Shown in pieces: positions 1 to 12,478 of a DNA stretch of 64,000 bases; position 1 is the stretch's first letter; each line of letters opens with the position of its first letter. The DNA lies in NCBI GenBank assembly GCA_018296165.2, contig JACKQL020000018.1:372001-436000 (forward strand), given 5' to 3'. The position numbers and the translations under genes are program-made. Under the pieces are notes generated by a model. The model was not told the origin of the DNA, searched no databases, and saw only the letters and a list, made by a program, of their open reading frames with translations. This DNA comes from Termitomyces sp. T153. Its lineage: Eukaryota; Basidiomycota; Agaricomycetes; Agaricales; Lyophyllaceae.

Positions 1-2830
1 GCCTCCTTTGACTTGCTTCTAGAGTGCAAGAAGTGAGACCATGCTATCAAACTGCTGCCTGACTTAGCACCCTCCAGCTGTAAGGTCTACCCCCTTGTGC
101 CCAGAGAGCAGGATGAGCTCAATGCCTTCCTCTAGGAGAACTTGGACTCCAGTCATATCTATTCATCCAAATCCCTGATGGCTTCTCTGGTCTTCTTCAT
201 CAAAAAGAAGGATGGCTCCCTCTGACTAGTACAGGACTATCAGGTACTCAATGCTATAATGGTGAAGAATTGCTAACCTCTCCCCCTCATCTCCAAGCTC
301 ATCAACAGCCTCCAGGGCATACAATACTTTACTAAACTGGATGTCTAGTGGGGTTACAACAATGTGTGCATTCAGGAGGGAGACAAGTAGAAGGCAGCCT
401 TTCAGACCAACTGAGAATTGTTTGAGCCACTTGTTATGTTCTTTGGTCTCACCAACAGCCCAGCCACCTTCCAGACCATGATGAACAACATCTTCCAGGA
501 CCTCATTGCAGAGGGTGTAGTGTGTGTGTACCTCAATGACATCCTCATCTACACCAAAACACTGGAGGAACACCATCGGATCACTCATCTCATCCTGAAA
601 TGCCTCTGCCAACACTAGCTCTACCTCAAACTGGAGAAGTGCAAGTTCAAACAAACCCAGATTGAGTACCTTGGCCTAATCATCTCCCATGGAACTGCAG
701 AGATGGACCCAGTGAAGGTGGCAGGTGTGGTGGAGTGGCTGAAGCCCTGGAACAGGAAGGAGGTGCAGGCATTCCTTGGCTTCACAAACTTTTACTGGAG
801 ATTCATCCAGGACTTCTCACATCATGCCTGCCCACTGTTCAACCTCACTGGAAAAAATGTTACATGGAGCTGGGAGCCTCCAGAGCAGACAGCCTTTGAC
901 ACTCTCAAGTGTGCCATGACTTCCAGACCTGTTCTCCTCTTCCTGGATGACAACTCTCCCTTCCACATAGAGGCCAACAGCTCTGACTTTGCCACTGGGG
1001 CAGTGCTCTCACAGCAATCTCTGGAGGACAGGAAGTGGCACCTGGTGGCCTTTTACTCCAAAAGCTGAATGCAGTGGAGTGGAACTATGAGATCCATAAC
1101 AAGGAGATGTTGGCCATCATCCAGTTATTTGAGGAGTGGCAGCACTTCTTGGAAGGTGCACAGCACAAGTTCGAGGTCTGGACAGATCACAAGAACCTTG
1201 AATACTTTTGGACAGCCAAGAAGCTCAATTGCTGGCAGGCTCAATGGTCCCTCTACCTTGCCAACTTTGACTTCTCCTTGTACTACAAGCATGGCTGGAG
1301 CATGGGGAAACCAGACACCCTGTCTTGGAGGGTGGACCATGGGACAGGAGAAGGGAATAACAGTAACATCATGCTCCTCTGCCCTAAATTGTTTACAACC
1401 TGAGCTATGGAGGGCCTAGTTGTCAATGGAGCAGAAGCAGACATTTTCCAGGACATCTGATGGGGTAATAGGGATGGTTGACAGGAGGAGCTTGTGGTGC
1501 AGGCTGCTTGGATGCTGAAGTTGGAGCATGCTACTAGTGTTAAGGCAGTCTATGCTGATGAATGGGCCCTCCAAGATGGAATCCTGACCTTCTGAGACCA
1601 TATCTACATCCCCAACATCCCAGAGCTCCATTAGAGGATTGTGGAGCAATATCATGACTCCTGCATTGCAGGGCACCCTGGGCAGTAGAAGACACTGGAG
1701 TTAGTATCATAGAACTACTGGTGGCCCCAGATGTCCTGGTACATTAGGTCCTACACTAGTACTTGTAATCTCTGCCTCTGGACCAAGCCCCAATGCTGAC
1801 TCCCCTATGGACAGTTACACTCACTACCAGTGCCTGTGGAACAATGGAGTGTAGCATCTGTGGACTTCATTGTAGAGTTCCCTGATGCCCATGGTTATGA
1901 TGCAAAGCTCTACTGACTGCTCAGAATAAAGCTCCACACCATTAATGCCTACCATTCTCAGTCTGATGGCCAGATGAAGTGTGTAAACCAGGAGTTGGAA
2001 CAGTATCTCCACCTCTTCTGCAACAAGTGCCAAGATGACTGGGACAAACTCCTCCCCAATGCCAAATTCCAGTACAACAACCATGTTCATGCATCCACCC
2101 AATTTTCCCCATTCTTTCTCAACACTGGATGGCACCCATGCATGGGTTTTGAACCCCAGGCCTGACCCTCAGAGAATGAGGCAGTAAATAAATTTGTGGA
2201 CTGGATGAAGAGGCCACAAAAAGAGGCCTGGGCTGCACTGGCAAAGGCAAAAGATGACATGGCATGATACTATGACTGTGAGAGGACCTCAGAGTGCAAA
2301 TATCAGCCTGGGAATTGAGTCTACCTGGATGCCTCTGATATTATGACCACCCATCCCTCAAAGAAGCTGTCACACCACCAGTTAGGGCCATTCACAGTGG
2401 AACAACAGATAGGACTCTTGGCCTATCAACTCTGACTCCCCATGGGGATGTGCCAGCTTCATCCAGTGTTCAATGTGGTCAAACTTACCCTGGCCCCTAA
2501 AGATCCTATCCCAGGGCAACATCTGCCACCTCCACTGCCCCCAGTGGTGGTCAATGACAATGAAGAGTACAAAGTGGAAGAAATCCTAGACAGTTGTTTA
2601 TTCTGGAGATGACTACAGTACAAGGTGAAGTGGAAAGGCTACAGAATTGAGGATATTTCCTGGGAGCCATAGGAGAATGTACATGCCCCCAGACTTGTTA
2701 AGGAGTTCCACCAGAGACACCCAGATGCTCCATGTGCCATATGAGGAATCTACTCTATCTTGCCAGCAGACCAAGCAATCAGGGACTTCTTCTACCCTGC
2801 ACATCAAGACACTGCATGCTAGAGGGGGGG
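1..2830 (+). pseudogene. Copy A pol remnant (RT-RNase H-integrase-chromodomain)
   Basis: Reads as gypsy pol with stops and small frameshifts. The RT fingers/palm begin near 90. The FGLTNSPATFQTMM block is at ~442-485. The RT catalytic box reads VYLNDIL at ~526-546, with the first catalytic Asp replaced by Asn. RNase H holds an [16 protein letters not shown] block at ~970-1020 and HNKEMLAI at ~1095-1120. Integrase spans ~1640-2200, with the NAYHSQSDGQ block near 1945-1975. The chromodomain is at ~2565-2830 and contains YKVKWKGYRIEDISWEP. Several stops are TGG-to-TAG or CAG-to-TAG type changes at positions where copy B keeps the sense codon. It is non-functional. Confidence 0.92.
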
Positions 2831-2833
2831 TGA

Positions 2834-3182
2834 TGTCAGGGGACCTCCATTTCCAACCTCTGTGACTAGTTCCAGCACCTCTGCAGCTGGTTTGACATCT
2901 CTGGGGCTCTTTCCAGAACCTTGGAGTTCTCTGTATTACCTCAGCAACCATTGCTCTAGGGTTAGAAGTAGCTCCAGTCACATGTAAGTAGTTCCCATGC
3001 CTCTGCCACCCACTGATGCACCACACCAAGCAGCGAGGATCCTTAGACTTGTTCTCTTTGGATTCTCCTTTGCTAGGTGATTAGTTACTGATTTGTATTG
3101 TCATCTACTCTGCTAATATACTTTGGATTTCCCTCTGCTAGCTGTGTGACTCTGATCTGTCACTCCAGAGGTTGCCCTTACA
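2834..3182 (+). repeat. 3' LTR of copy A (349 bp)
   Basis: Starts TGTCAGGGGACC directly after the polypurine tract and a TGA spacer, and ends GTTGCCCTTACA. It carries the family-wide tandem pair of TTTGGATT..CC...GCTAG segments (~3057-3078 and ~3121-3142) near its end. The right flank is GTATC. The matching 5' flank is outside the window, so the target duplication cannot be checked. Confidence 0.85.
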
Positions 3183-3452
3183 GTATCTATGATATACCAT
3201 GTAATATCAAAGACCATATTATGAAGAACCCCTGCTCTCATTTCCATTCCCCAACTCATCATGCTCATGCTGCTGATACCAACTCTGTTCCTGTCCATGC
3301 TGGCTCTGCCCACATCATCCTTGCTCTTGATCCTGATTATGTTGACCCCACTTCTGACAATGAGTAGTATGTGGTGCTTTCTCCTGAAGAAAGGGAGTAT
3401 TTTTGCATCATGTTGGACAGGTGGGAGTGTTGAAGTTGGCTGGGTGTCTGCA
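3183..3452 (+). other. Unassigned fragment before LTR O
   Basis: A short decayed coding-like stretch. One frame reads ADTNSVPVHAGSAHI, then after a stop YVVLSPEEREYFCIMLDRWE. It sits immediately upstream of an LTR-like start (TGTGACACCCC at 3453), so it may be the 3' end of that element's internal region. I do not recognise the protein. Confidence 0.35.
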
Positions 3453-4256
3453 TGTGACACCCCCCCCCCCAGTTACTAACATGTACATACATTCCTAACT
3501 TAGTTTATGTGTCATTCTGTAAAATTTTCCCTATTGTAGCAAATACACTCACTTGTGGTCATCTGTGCTCAGCACATTGTGTGCATCTCTGTGGATCTGA
3601 AAAGGTTTATTGTGTCTGTGTCCTGCACTCTCTTGTGTTTCCCCACCCCTTTGCCATCCCTATCTTTAACAAGTATAACATCTGCCTGTATATAGAAACA
3701 ACAAGCAACCATCAGAGTATTGTTCCCCCCCATTAGCTCTCAGCTTACCAGCTTCAGATTTCTTATTGATCTCCCTTGTCATGATTAATAACTTAGCAAC
3801 AAGTCTTGATGACCTCATACTCAATCTAGCATGGGTGCCAACTGTGGGTACTCTTAGTGTTTTTGTGACTTAGTGATGCTAGCAACTGCAGCTAGCAACT
3901 AGTTTGCATTTGTCCCCCAGTTTATACTGACTTCACTTATTTCTTGTTCCCCATTTTCTATTGCTTAGTTTCCCTTTCATTAGTGACTTGTTCTAGTGAC
4001 TCTTTTGTCTCTATCTATTTTCCTTCCATTACCCAGCAACTTAGCAAGTTCCTGTTACCATCTAGCAACTTAGGCTAGTGATAGTGATATTTCTCACTTG
4101 AATCCTCCATTTCCCTTCATAACTATTAGCTCTTGCTTTCTGGGATGATAACTGACTTGCCCCTGTCACTTCCTATTTCCTGCTACCCTATCTAGTTACC
4201 AGTGTTTAGGCTTTCTTTTGGTTTTCTGCATGGCAGCTAGGCAGCATAGGAGAGCA
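3453..4256 (+). repeat. LTR-like repeat O, sharing its 3' half with LTR family C
   Basis: Begins TGTGACAC followed by a C run. From ~3690 (AACAACAAGCAACCATCAGAG...) to ~4250 (GGCAGCTAGGCAGCATAGG) it matches the R-U5-like half of LTR family C at 7440-7999, 8130-8707 and, inverted, at 47463-47856/55914-56230. The first ~230 bp differ from family C, so two LTR types share a 3' module. It is very rich in the motif CTTAGCAAC/CTAGCAAC. The right end is fused to an F-type LTR near 4257. Confidence 0.6.
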
Positions 4257-4941
4257 TCACTGCACAGCCCTGACAAAGCCTGCTGTCAGACCTGCAGCCC
4301 CCAGAAGGGTTCCAGTAGTCAGTATATAAGTCATAGAGTAATATCTGTTACACTAGTCTTGATATTGCTGATATTTACCTGTTATATCTGTGTCTGTTAT
4401 GTTTCCCAGCTTTGTTTCATTTTTGTCTCCAGTCTTGTATCTCTTTCAATCTATTTTGTTCTCATCTTAATATTGCCTTGACTCTGTCTTGTCTTGACTG
4501 CTTCTGTTTCCTTTTACACATGCCTGAATTCCTTTCATCTCTAACTCTGTTACAATCTCCATTCATATATTTACAACTTGTACATTCATAACTAACTTCA
4601 GACCTTGCCCTACACTTGGACCCAGAACCCATCAACACTAATCAATCACCCATCAAACTCTGGTTCTGCTCTCCTTGCTTGCTTGACCTCCACTTGCCCC
4701 CCATTTCCAGTATCCAATCCTGGGCTTGTGCCTGATGCACTCCAAGTCTGACCCTCTTCATACATTGTCCTAGACTTCCCTAGACCACCCTAGACTTGCT
4801 TGGACTACTTTCCCAACCTTTCCCTGCAGGTATCTGAAGTCTGGACCTCCCCACAATGCCAGGTTATAAGTGCAGGACATTGCGTCCACCTAGTAAGGAC
4901 TTTTCTAGTTAAGCTGAACCCCCATAGTCAGCAGAACCACA
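4257..4941 (+). repeat. LTR family F, 5' LTR missing its first part
   Basis: Matches 12775-13373 and the reverse complement of 11239-11850. It has a TATA-like AGTATATAAG at 4321-4330 in the same context as AGTATATAAG at 12835-12844. The end CCCCATAGTCAGCAGAACC corresponds to the terminus of the complete 998-bp F LTR. About the first 300 bp (U3) are missing at the junction with repeat O, so this is a truncated or recombined LTR. Confidence 0.65.
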
Positions 4942-6436
4942 TAATATCAAGACTCCTCCTTACTCTGTTCTTGATGTCTGCATTTAACCCAGCATACACT
5001 CTCACTGGCTACCCAACCAATATCTATGGTCAGCTGGTACCTGAAAACTACTATGGCCCATTCTATTCAGGCCCACCTACAAATCACTATGCTCCCCATC
5101 ATTGGACCCTGGATCCAAACTAAGCTTTCTACACTCCTTCCATCAGTCAGTGGATACTCTCAGGCTTGCACTGCCCCTTGGAGTACCCCACTGATGGTAC
5201 CTACCCCCACATGTACTCTAGAAGACTACTTGGGACCCCAACAGCTGTATAGGCACTCCCAGCCCCACCCAACTCTGCCTACCTCCCTCTGGCATACTAT
5301 TATGCCTACCCCCACCCTGCTGCACCCCTGATCCCTCCAGAACAGCCTGGCAACTACCCCTCCCCTCAGCTCCAACCCCCTGCACAAGCCCTATTCTCTC
5401 TAAAACAACAATGGGTCAAAGCCTACATTCAGCAGCACAACAAAGTTCTCTACTCCACCTCTCCTCTGCCAAGTTTGCAAGACATACTCATGCCCTCCTT
5501 ATCAGCCTTGGGTATTACAACACTCTTGGAACTCTGAAGGTATGAGCAGACCACCTCCTCAACTTCCACAAACATTACCAGCAGGGCACCCTCCCCAAAT
5601 CCACCCAAGGTACCCTGTGAATTGATGCCAACCTCTGGAACAAGCTCCATGCCCTGGTCAAAGAAATCTACACTAGCCTGAACCCCTGCTGATTTAAGGA
5701 CCTCTTATGCCCTGCCTGCTCCTTCTACATAGAACAAAAAGAGCCCACTGGAGTACAAACTGAAGTCCTGGCCTCTATTTCCCATCAGCAGGATGAGCTC
5801 AATGCCACATCTGACATCCTGAAGTCTCTCAAACCTGCTAGAAGAGTCTTTGACCAACCCACTGCTCACACCCTGGCCCTCTCTGCTTGCCCCAGGGCAA
5901 ACTCAGTCCCCAGCACCTTGCATACCCAAAACCAGCCCACTGATCCCAAGCCCCACACCCAGAGAGTACTCCAGCCCCTCCCTGCCAACAATGACCTCAT
6001 TTCCAACCACACCCTTTCCTATATCAACAAGCCTGAGAACTCCAGTGGAGAACATTTTCCTTGCAATGGAGTTCTAGGCTCTCTCTGGAACAGACCTCCA
6101 CACTTTTACCTTTGTGCCCCCCATGGTACACCCCTACAAACACACCCCTGCCTCACTAAAATGCCTCAGCCTCTCCACATCAATCCATGGGCCCTGGAGC
6201 ACTCAGACCCTCTTTTTCCACTAATTCTCCTCAAACCCCACCAATTCCATTACCTAATCAACCCACCAATGCAAACAGCTTTGGACTGCCAACCCCTGGA
6301 GAATGCCCTCCTTCCTACTGGGCTCCAGGACCTCCCCTGGGCAATGTTGGCCCACCTCCAGGTGGTGGACCTCCCAATGGCAAACTTTCAGGCAGATGGG
6401 GCCTTGCTATGGACAACTTCCCCCCTCAGCATAGGG
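4942..6436 (+). pseudogene. Decayed gag-like region downstream of LTR F
   Basis: Carries a proline-rich, frequently interrupted coding pattern directly after the F LTR. It holds stretches such as KLHALVKEIYTSLNPC (~5646-5690) and QQDELNATSDILKSLKPARR (~5788-5845). The last part, at 6187-6456, is rich in PPG/GGG (GPPPGGGPPNGK), as in the tails of many basidiomycete gypsy Gag proteins. I see no zinc knuckle, protease or RT before the sequence jumps to LTR family C at 6437. The Gag assignment is inferred from position and composition. It is broken by many stops and non-functional. Confidence 0.5.
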
Positions 6437-8707
6437 TGATAAGACCCAATGGTTGATGGGCACTGTTATTGACATTTAGGGTTATCTTATCTGGCAGCAC
6501 CTGATGTGGACACAGCACAAGTTTGTACAAGTCATGTGACTTCATCATGTGGGATCTAGCCCTAAGGTCTGAAACAACACAGCCATTGCATGGAATTTTA
6601 GTGACCATGAGACTACTGGATCATGAACTTCATTATATGGAGTCTAGCCTCTAGATCTAGAATGATAAGGCCAAGACCTTCCTTAGCAATAATTGCTAGT
6701 GACATTACCTAGCAGCAACAATACCTCCTCTCAAAAACAGATATATTGAAAGCCATGTGACCTCTTACTTCTTGTCTTGCTTACAAACATACTTGAATAG
6801 TGTCTACACTTCAAATATTGATGTTAGGTATGCTCTTCTATTGTTACTGACATTTATTATACATCTTGCCAACATTGCATTGATAAGACCCACTTGTTGC
6901 TGAGCATTGTTTTTTGCATTTCTAATTGGATATCAGCTGATATATTATACATGACCTGGTACAAGTCATGACACTTAGCATGTGAGGTTTAGCCCCAAGG
7001 TCTGGAATGAGATAGCTTTGCACAGGATTTTAGTGACCATAAGACTCATGGATTACAAGCTGCATCACATAGAGCTTGGACTTTGGATCTAGAATGACAA
7101 GGACAAGACCTTTCTTAGCAACAATTGCTAGTAACATTACTTGGTAAAAACACTGTCTCCTCTCCAAAAAGGGATATATGGACAGCCATGTGATTTCTTA
7201 CTTATCATTTTTCTTGTCAAGCTTACAAACATACTTGAACAGCATCTACACTTCAGGTATTGATGTAGGAAATGCTCTTTTCTTGTGATTGACAATTTTT
7301 ACACATCATATCAACATTGTATACAGATACTTGGTTACAGGACTGACATTCAGTATGTATCATGAACACTTTGGCAGATGCTGTTGCTGGTAGCAACTAA
7401 TATTTCCTTTGCAAATACTATACTTATGAACAGTATAAATACTGCCTGTACAGAGAGACAAAAACAAACAGAGTCCTATCCCCCTTACTAGCTCTACACT
7501 TACCAGCTTCAGACCTCTTATTGTTCTTTCTCTCATCATTGCTAACAACTTAGTGACAGTCTTGATGACCTTGACCTTGACTTAGTGTGGGTGCCAACTG
7601 CAGGTACCCTTAGCATTACTACAACTTAGCAATGCTAGCAACTACAGCTAGCAACTAGTTTGCATTTGTCCTCCATTACATTTTAACTCCCTTCATTCCT
7701 CATTCCCAACTCCCTTTCTATTGCTGAGTTCTTCTTTCTTAGCAACTCTTTTGCCTTCCTTCCTTTCTCTCTCATCTATCAAGTGACCTTTTGTTACTGT
7801 CTAGCAACTTAGGCTAGCAATAGTAACATTTGGCACTTTGCTCTTTATTTCCTTCACATCAACTAGCTCTTGCTTTCTGGGATGGTTACTGACTTGCCCT
7901 CTATTAATTTTCTACTGCTAGCTACCCTATCTAGTTGCTAGTGTTTAGGTCCTCCTTTCTTTGGTTTTCTGCACAGCAGCTAGGCAGCATAGGAGCACAA
8001 CAGCATATGAATACCTGGTTACCATACTGACATCCAGTATGTATCAGGGACACTTTGGCAGATGCCATTGCTGGCAGCAACTAATATTTCCTTTCTAAAT
8101 ACTATATTTATGAACAGTATAAATACTGTCTGTACATAGAGACAACAAGCAACCATCAGAGTATTGTTCCCCCCCATTAGCTCTCAGCTTGCTAGCTTCA
8201 GATTTCTTATTGCTCTCTCTCATCATTGTTAACAACTTAGTAACAAGTCTTGACAACCTCATACTCAATCTAGTGTGGGTGCCAACTGTAAGTGCTCTTA
8301 GTGTTTTTGTGACTTAGCAACACTAGCAACTGTGGCTAGTAACTAGTTTAGTTTGCATTTGTCCCCCAGTTTATATTGACTTCACTCATTTCTGTTTCCC
8401 AACCCCTTTCTATCACTTAATTCTCCTTTCTTAGTGGCTCATCCTAGCAACTCTTTGTCTCTATCCTTTTTCTTTCTATTACCCCACAACTTAGCAACAT
8501 TTTGTGACTGCCTAGTAAATTAGGCTAGCAATAGCAACATTTCTCACTTGACTCCTCCATCTTTCTTCACAACTATTAGCTCTTGCTTTCTGGGATGGTT
8601 ACTAACTTGCCCCTATTACTTCCTATTGCCTGCTACCCTATCTAATTGCCAGTGTTTTGGCCTTATTTTTGATTTTCTGCATAGCAGCTAGGTAGCATAG
8701 GAGCACA
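6437..8707 (+). repeat. Rearranged LTR family C with both halves duplicated (a-a'-b-b')
   Basis: Four modules in tandem. Module a (6437-6880, starts TGATAAGACCC) is repeated as a' (6881-~7320, starts TGATAAGACCCAC). Module b (~7325-7999) is repeated as b' (~8019-8707). Both b modules contain GAACAGTATAAATACTG (TATA-like, ~7427 and ~8112) and end GCATAGGAGCACA. The split LTR of element C (47463-56797, minus) has a single a-b order, so this array arose by duplicating each half separately. The b modules are packed with CTAGCAAC-type motifs. A decayed gag follows at 8708. Confidence 0.7.
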
Positions 8708-11233
8708 TCAAGAAGTAGAAACAACTACTATTATTACTACAACATCAGACCCCCACCTCAAAACCAAAACACCCAGGACAACACCCACAACACATTGGCC
8801 TGGGAAGGCAAGCTTGACATTCAGAAACTAGAGCCCTTCACTAGTTGCAACCCCTGGAAATGGAGAATCTTCTTAATGCAATGTCTTACCATGTTCCAAG
8901 CTAAGCCCATTACTTTCCAGCTTGAGAGCTCATGGATGGCCTTTGCCACCTTGTATCTACAGGTCATTGCCTTCAATCACTACATGGCACTGCTCTGGTT
9001 TGATCCCAACAACCCTGTACTCTTCAACTGGCTTTCCTTTGCCCAGGAATTCTCCAGTAAGTTTGGCATATCTGACACTGTAGCAGAAGCAGAGGAAGAT
9101 CTCTTCAACCTCTAGATGCACAACAACAAATGCTTCACAACCTTTATTGTCCAGTTTGAACAAGAAGCCTATGAAACTTGGCTGGGATTACAATGCCCTC
9201 CAATTTGCTCTCTGCCATACTCTTCCCCAACATATAAAGGATGTCCTCTGCTTTGCATCCAAGCAAACCACATATGATGGTTACAAGGCACTCATCACAC
9301 AGGTCAATTAATGCTATTGGAAAGACCAGAGCAAAAGTGCAGCACCTCAAACTACCTGGAACATCTACAGCAATACCAACTGGCAGGCCAGAGCAACTAA
9401 CAGCAGCCAACCCTCAATCCCTGCAGCCCCCACCAACTCTGCACTCTGCTTCTCCTCCAGACAAGGACCCCTCAGCACCAATCAACCCCCAGGACCCCAC
9501 CCACCTGCCCAACTCAAGGCTGCTAACCTCCACAAGGCTTCAGAACTCCTGGACATTAACCCTGACAACTCTCAGGACCCTGACAATGCTCTGGACCCTG
9601 CTGAAGACCAGGAGGCCTATACACAAATAAAATCTGAAACAGACCTTGAATTGACATACTGGAGAAGATGCAGAAAAAATGAGAGAAAGAGGGCATGTGT
9701 ATCTTATGTGGTGAGCAAGGACATTTTACTGGCTATTGCCCTAAACACCAAGTGATAGGATGCACTGTGTGTACTATTGACAGAGAAGACTGCAAGTATC
9801 AGTTTATAGAAAAGAAGTCAGTGGTTTAGGTCACAAAGGCACACTAAATTGTGGATCAGACACCAATGTCTTCTCTGCCCTGGTTGTATCCCTCCACAAC
9901 ATGGTTTTTTCTCCAGACACCCTCTCAGCACACCTCTCATTGCATTCTTCCCACACCCTCCTCTTCCATACCACCCTCCCCTTCTCTGCCAACTCCATTC
10001 CTACTCTGGTTGACAGTGGTGCTACCAACAACTTCATCAATGAATTGCTAGCTGCACTTGCCCCACAATGCCTCTAGCAACTCTCCACCCCCATCCTCTT
10101 CAAGCTTTTTGATGGTGATCCTACCTCTGCTAGAAACATCACCCATTGTGTGGAAACAACTATGACATTTGCCAATGGATGACAGCAGGACCTCTAGCTG
10201 CTAGTCACCAAGCTCCATGCCTTTGCCCCCATTGTTCTTGCTTTCTCATGGCTCTGCACAGCCAATCCCCACATTGACTAGCCCAGCCTCACCCTCTGCC
10301 TTGACCAGAGTAGCCTGATCAACTCTGGACTAGTCCCCTTCGATATGTCATCCTACCTCTAGGGCTAAGGAAACACTGCTGACATCCCCCAGACCCCTCC
10401 ACAGCTCCATTCTAAGTCCACACAATCATTCATCATCACTGTCCAACTCAACAACTCTCCAACAATCCTGCCTGCCCTCATTGACAGCAGAGCCTCATCT
10501 TCCCTAATGATGGTCTTCCACTCTCTAGTGCCTTGCCTCTCTGCTCCTCACCCAACTGCCCCCTCACTCACCCCTGCTCCCAGCACTGCTCAACAGCTAT
10601 GCAAATCATGTGCCACTCTAGAGAAATAGAGCACTTCTTGTGCCTCAAGCAACACAAGAAGCAAACCAAGAAATACAGTGGGACCCCACCATGGGACCAT
10701 CAAACTTGCAAGGCTCCCTGTGCCAGATGCAATGGGCATACTAGAAAGAATGGGTCAGCTGGGAGTGCAGCAGAAGAGGCCAACAACTTACTGGGGCCTC
10801 TGTCTGGCACCACTCCAATGTTGGGGGACTCTGCAACTGCCCAACCACCTTGATAAGCAGTTCTGGCATGACCTCAGCCCGTGGCACTGTCTGGGCCTCT
10901 GGAATGACTTGCACAATCCCCAGCACCAAACTAGGCCTTAAAGAACAAATGGGTAGCATGGGGCCCAACTGGCAGGGCTGCCCCAACCCCCTCACCTGAG
11001 GAGAGCTTCCAAAAGAGCCTGCTGTCATTGAATACACCCCTGTCAGACTTGTTAGCATGATGCAGAGCATGGGAACCTAGCACTCATGATGATGGTACAT
11101 ATCATCTATGCACTTTTGGTCCTGCCACTAGTCAAACTCCTCCTGATGCCCCTCATACTAAATCCACACATTCACACAATTGTTGTCAGAGGGAGGAGAG
11201 GTCAGAGAAGCTGACAGAAACAATGCAGAGGAA
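8708..11233 (+). pseudogene. Decayed gypsy gag-protease region after LTR C
   Basis: Gag core at 8795-9115 (FNHYMALLWFDPNNPVLFNW, then FAQEFSSKFGISD), typical of basidiomycete gypsy Gag. A CCHC zinc knuckle is at ~9693-9750 (CILCGEQGHFTGYCP) in a shifted frame. An aspartic-protease motif TLVDSGATNNFI is at ~10003-10040. A second, LIDSRASSSL at ~10480-10510, has Gly changed to Arg. RT, RNase H and integrase are absent: coding resemblance fades after ~10950 and the sequence meets a solo LTR at 11239. Many stops and frameshifts; non-functional. Confidence 0.72.
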
Positions 11234-11238
11234 GACAT

Positions 11239-12236
11239 TGTCAGGTTCTGCTAACTATGGGGGCCCAGCTTAACTGGGTGAGTCCTTACTAGGTGGATGT
11301 GATGTCCTGTGCTTATAACCTAGCACCCTAGGGATGGTTTGGACTTCAGATACTTGCAAGGGGAAGCTGAAAGGAGCAGTCTGATTAAGTCCAGGGTGGC
11401 CTAGAGAAGTCTAAGACCCAGTATATCAAATGTTGGGTTTGGGTGAGCATTAGGTACAAGTCTGTAGGCAAGTGTATGGGCTGCAGGGTAAGCAGAGGCT
11501 TTGCAAGTGATGGGAGTGGAGTCAGAGTTTGATGAAGGATCAATCAAGAGTGGTGGAGTCCAGGGCAGAGTGTAGGGCAAGGTCCAGAGCTATTATAAGA
11601 ATGTTTGAAGAGTTGTAGCATGTGCATGGAGTTTGTAATGATGTCAGAGTTGAAAGGAACTTAGGAATGATAAAGGAAATAGAGATGGACAAGACAAGAC
11701 AAAGTTGAGACAAGATGAAACTGAGAAAGGAATCGATTCAAGGCTAAAAATAGAAACAGAGGCAAGACCAGGAAATGTAACAGAGAGAAACATGAGACAC
11801 AAGTAACCAAGTAAAGTAATATCAAGACTAAGGTAACAGATGCTATTCTACATCTTATTTACTAACTATTGGACTTCCTTTGGGGAGTTAGAGTGCAACA
11901 ATGGGGCTTGTCAGTGGTGACATTCTGATGGGATCTGATGAGAATGTGGTCTGCCCCATAGTTGTTGGGGAGTTCTGGAGTGGTCATGTAGGTTGTGGGG
12001 GTGAATTAGTGATGTGTACCTGGGTTAGGAGAGATGTCAGAGGGGCCTGGGGGCTTGGGAAGGGGAAGGGAAATGATGGGATCTGCAGGAAACATGTTGG
12101 GGTTTGCTGGGGAAGCATCAGAGTTAGCCAAGGTGGGCACTGTGGGTGAACAATGATTGGGGTGAGTCTGGGGAGAACTCTGGAGAAGCAGTAGGCTTGG
12201 GAAAGAGGGTTGGGGGTCTGGAAGTGGGTTGTGACA
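11239..12236 (-). repeat. Complete solo LTR of family F (998 bp) with 5-bp TSD GACAT
   Basis: On the plus strand it runs TGTCAGGTTCTGC...GGGTTGTGACA. It is flanked by GACAT at 11234-11238 and GACAT at 12237-12241, a perfect 5-bp target duplication. The same sequence in direct orientation occurs at 12479-13373 and, in part, at 4257-4941. The LTR lies in minus orientation relative to the 12479 copy. The TSD shows an independent insertion that later lost its internal part by LTR-LTR recombination. Confidence 0.9.
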
Positions 12237-12478
12237 GACATAGGCAGAATGTTGGGAAGCACTGGGGTACATCTGCCCCTTTTAATTGATTAGGAGGAGC
12301 TCCCTGATGAATGGCAGCCCTGCTTCAACTTTATTCTTCATGCTGCCACCACTCACTGCTGACTGATGCATATTCTCTGCTGACTGATGCATATTGCTGT
12401 GACTTCAATTCCCATGCCCCTGCTCATCCCTGACCTGCACTCCATGTCCAAAAGGTCTCAATGCTGGAGGGGGAGTGA
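12237..12478 (+). other. Internal tail of the host element, with polypurine tract
   Basis: This short stretch continues the element interrupted by the solo LTR. It contains a 20-bp tandem repeat (TGCTGACTGATGCATATTC/G, ~12356-12396). It ends in GCTGGAGGGGGAGTGA, a polypurine tract just before the F LTR at 12479. No coding domain can be recognised, so most of pol has been deleted. Confidence 0.5.

Larger units (their letters stand above)
1..3182 (+). mobile_element. Ty3/gypsy chromovirus copy A, 3' part (5' end outside window)
   Basis: Decayed 3' part of a Ty3/gypsy LTR retrotransposon: RT, RNase H, integrase and chromodomain, then a polypurine tract (AGAGGGGGGG at 2821-2830) and a 3' LTR. 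The domain order and the chromodomain place it with the chromoviruses. Its pol closely parallels that of copy B (22150-25150) and of minus-strand copy H, so the three are one family. The LTR differs from B in U3 but shares the last ~130 bp. Nearly all CpGs are gone and there are many in-frame stops, so it cannot move by itself. The 5' LTR and gag lie left of the window. Confidence 0.93.

Noticed and set aside
4801..5123. Host gene at the tyrosine/proline-rich frame (TNIYGQLVPENYYGPFYSGP)
   Set aside because: It lies directly behind an F LTR, is broken by stops on both sides, and continues into gag-like sequence; best explained as element remnant.
10001..10510. Two aspartic-protease motifs as a genuine double-protease element
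   Set aside because: The second motif (LIDSRASS) lacks the catalytic-loop Gly and lies in decayed sequence; it may be an ordinary second half or a duplication. Too weak to call.
11901..12272. Overlapping open frames on both strands (proline-rich on the minus, glycine-rich on the plus)
   Set aside because: They lie entirely inside the solo F LTR flanked by GACAT; low-complexity composition explains them.
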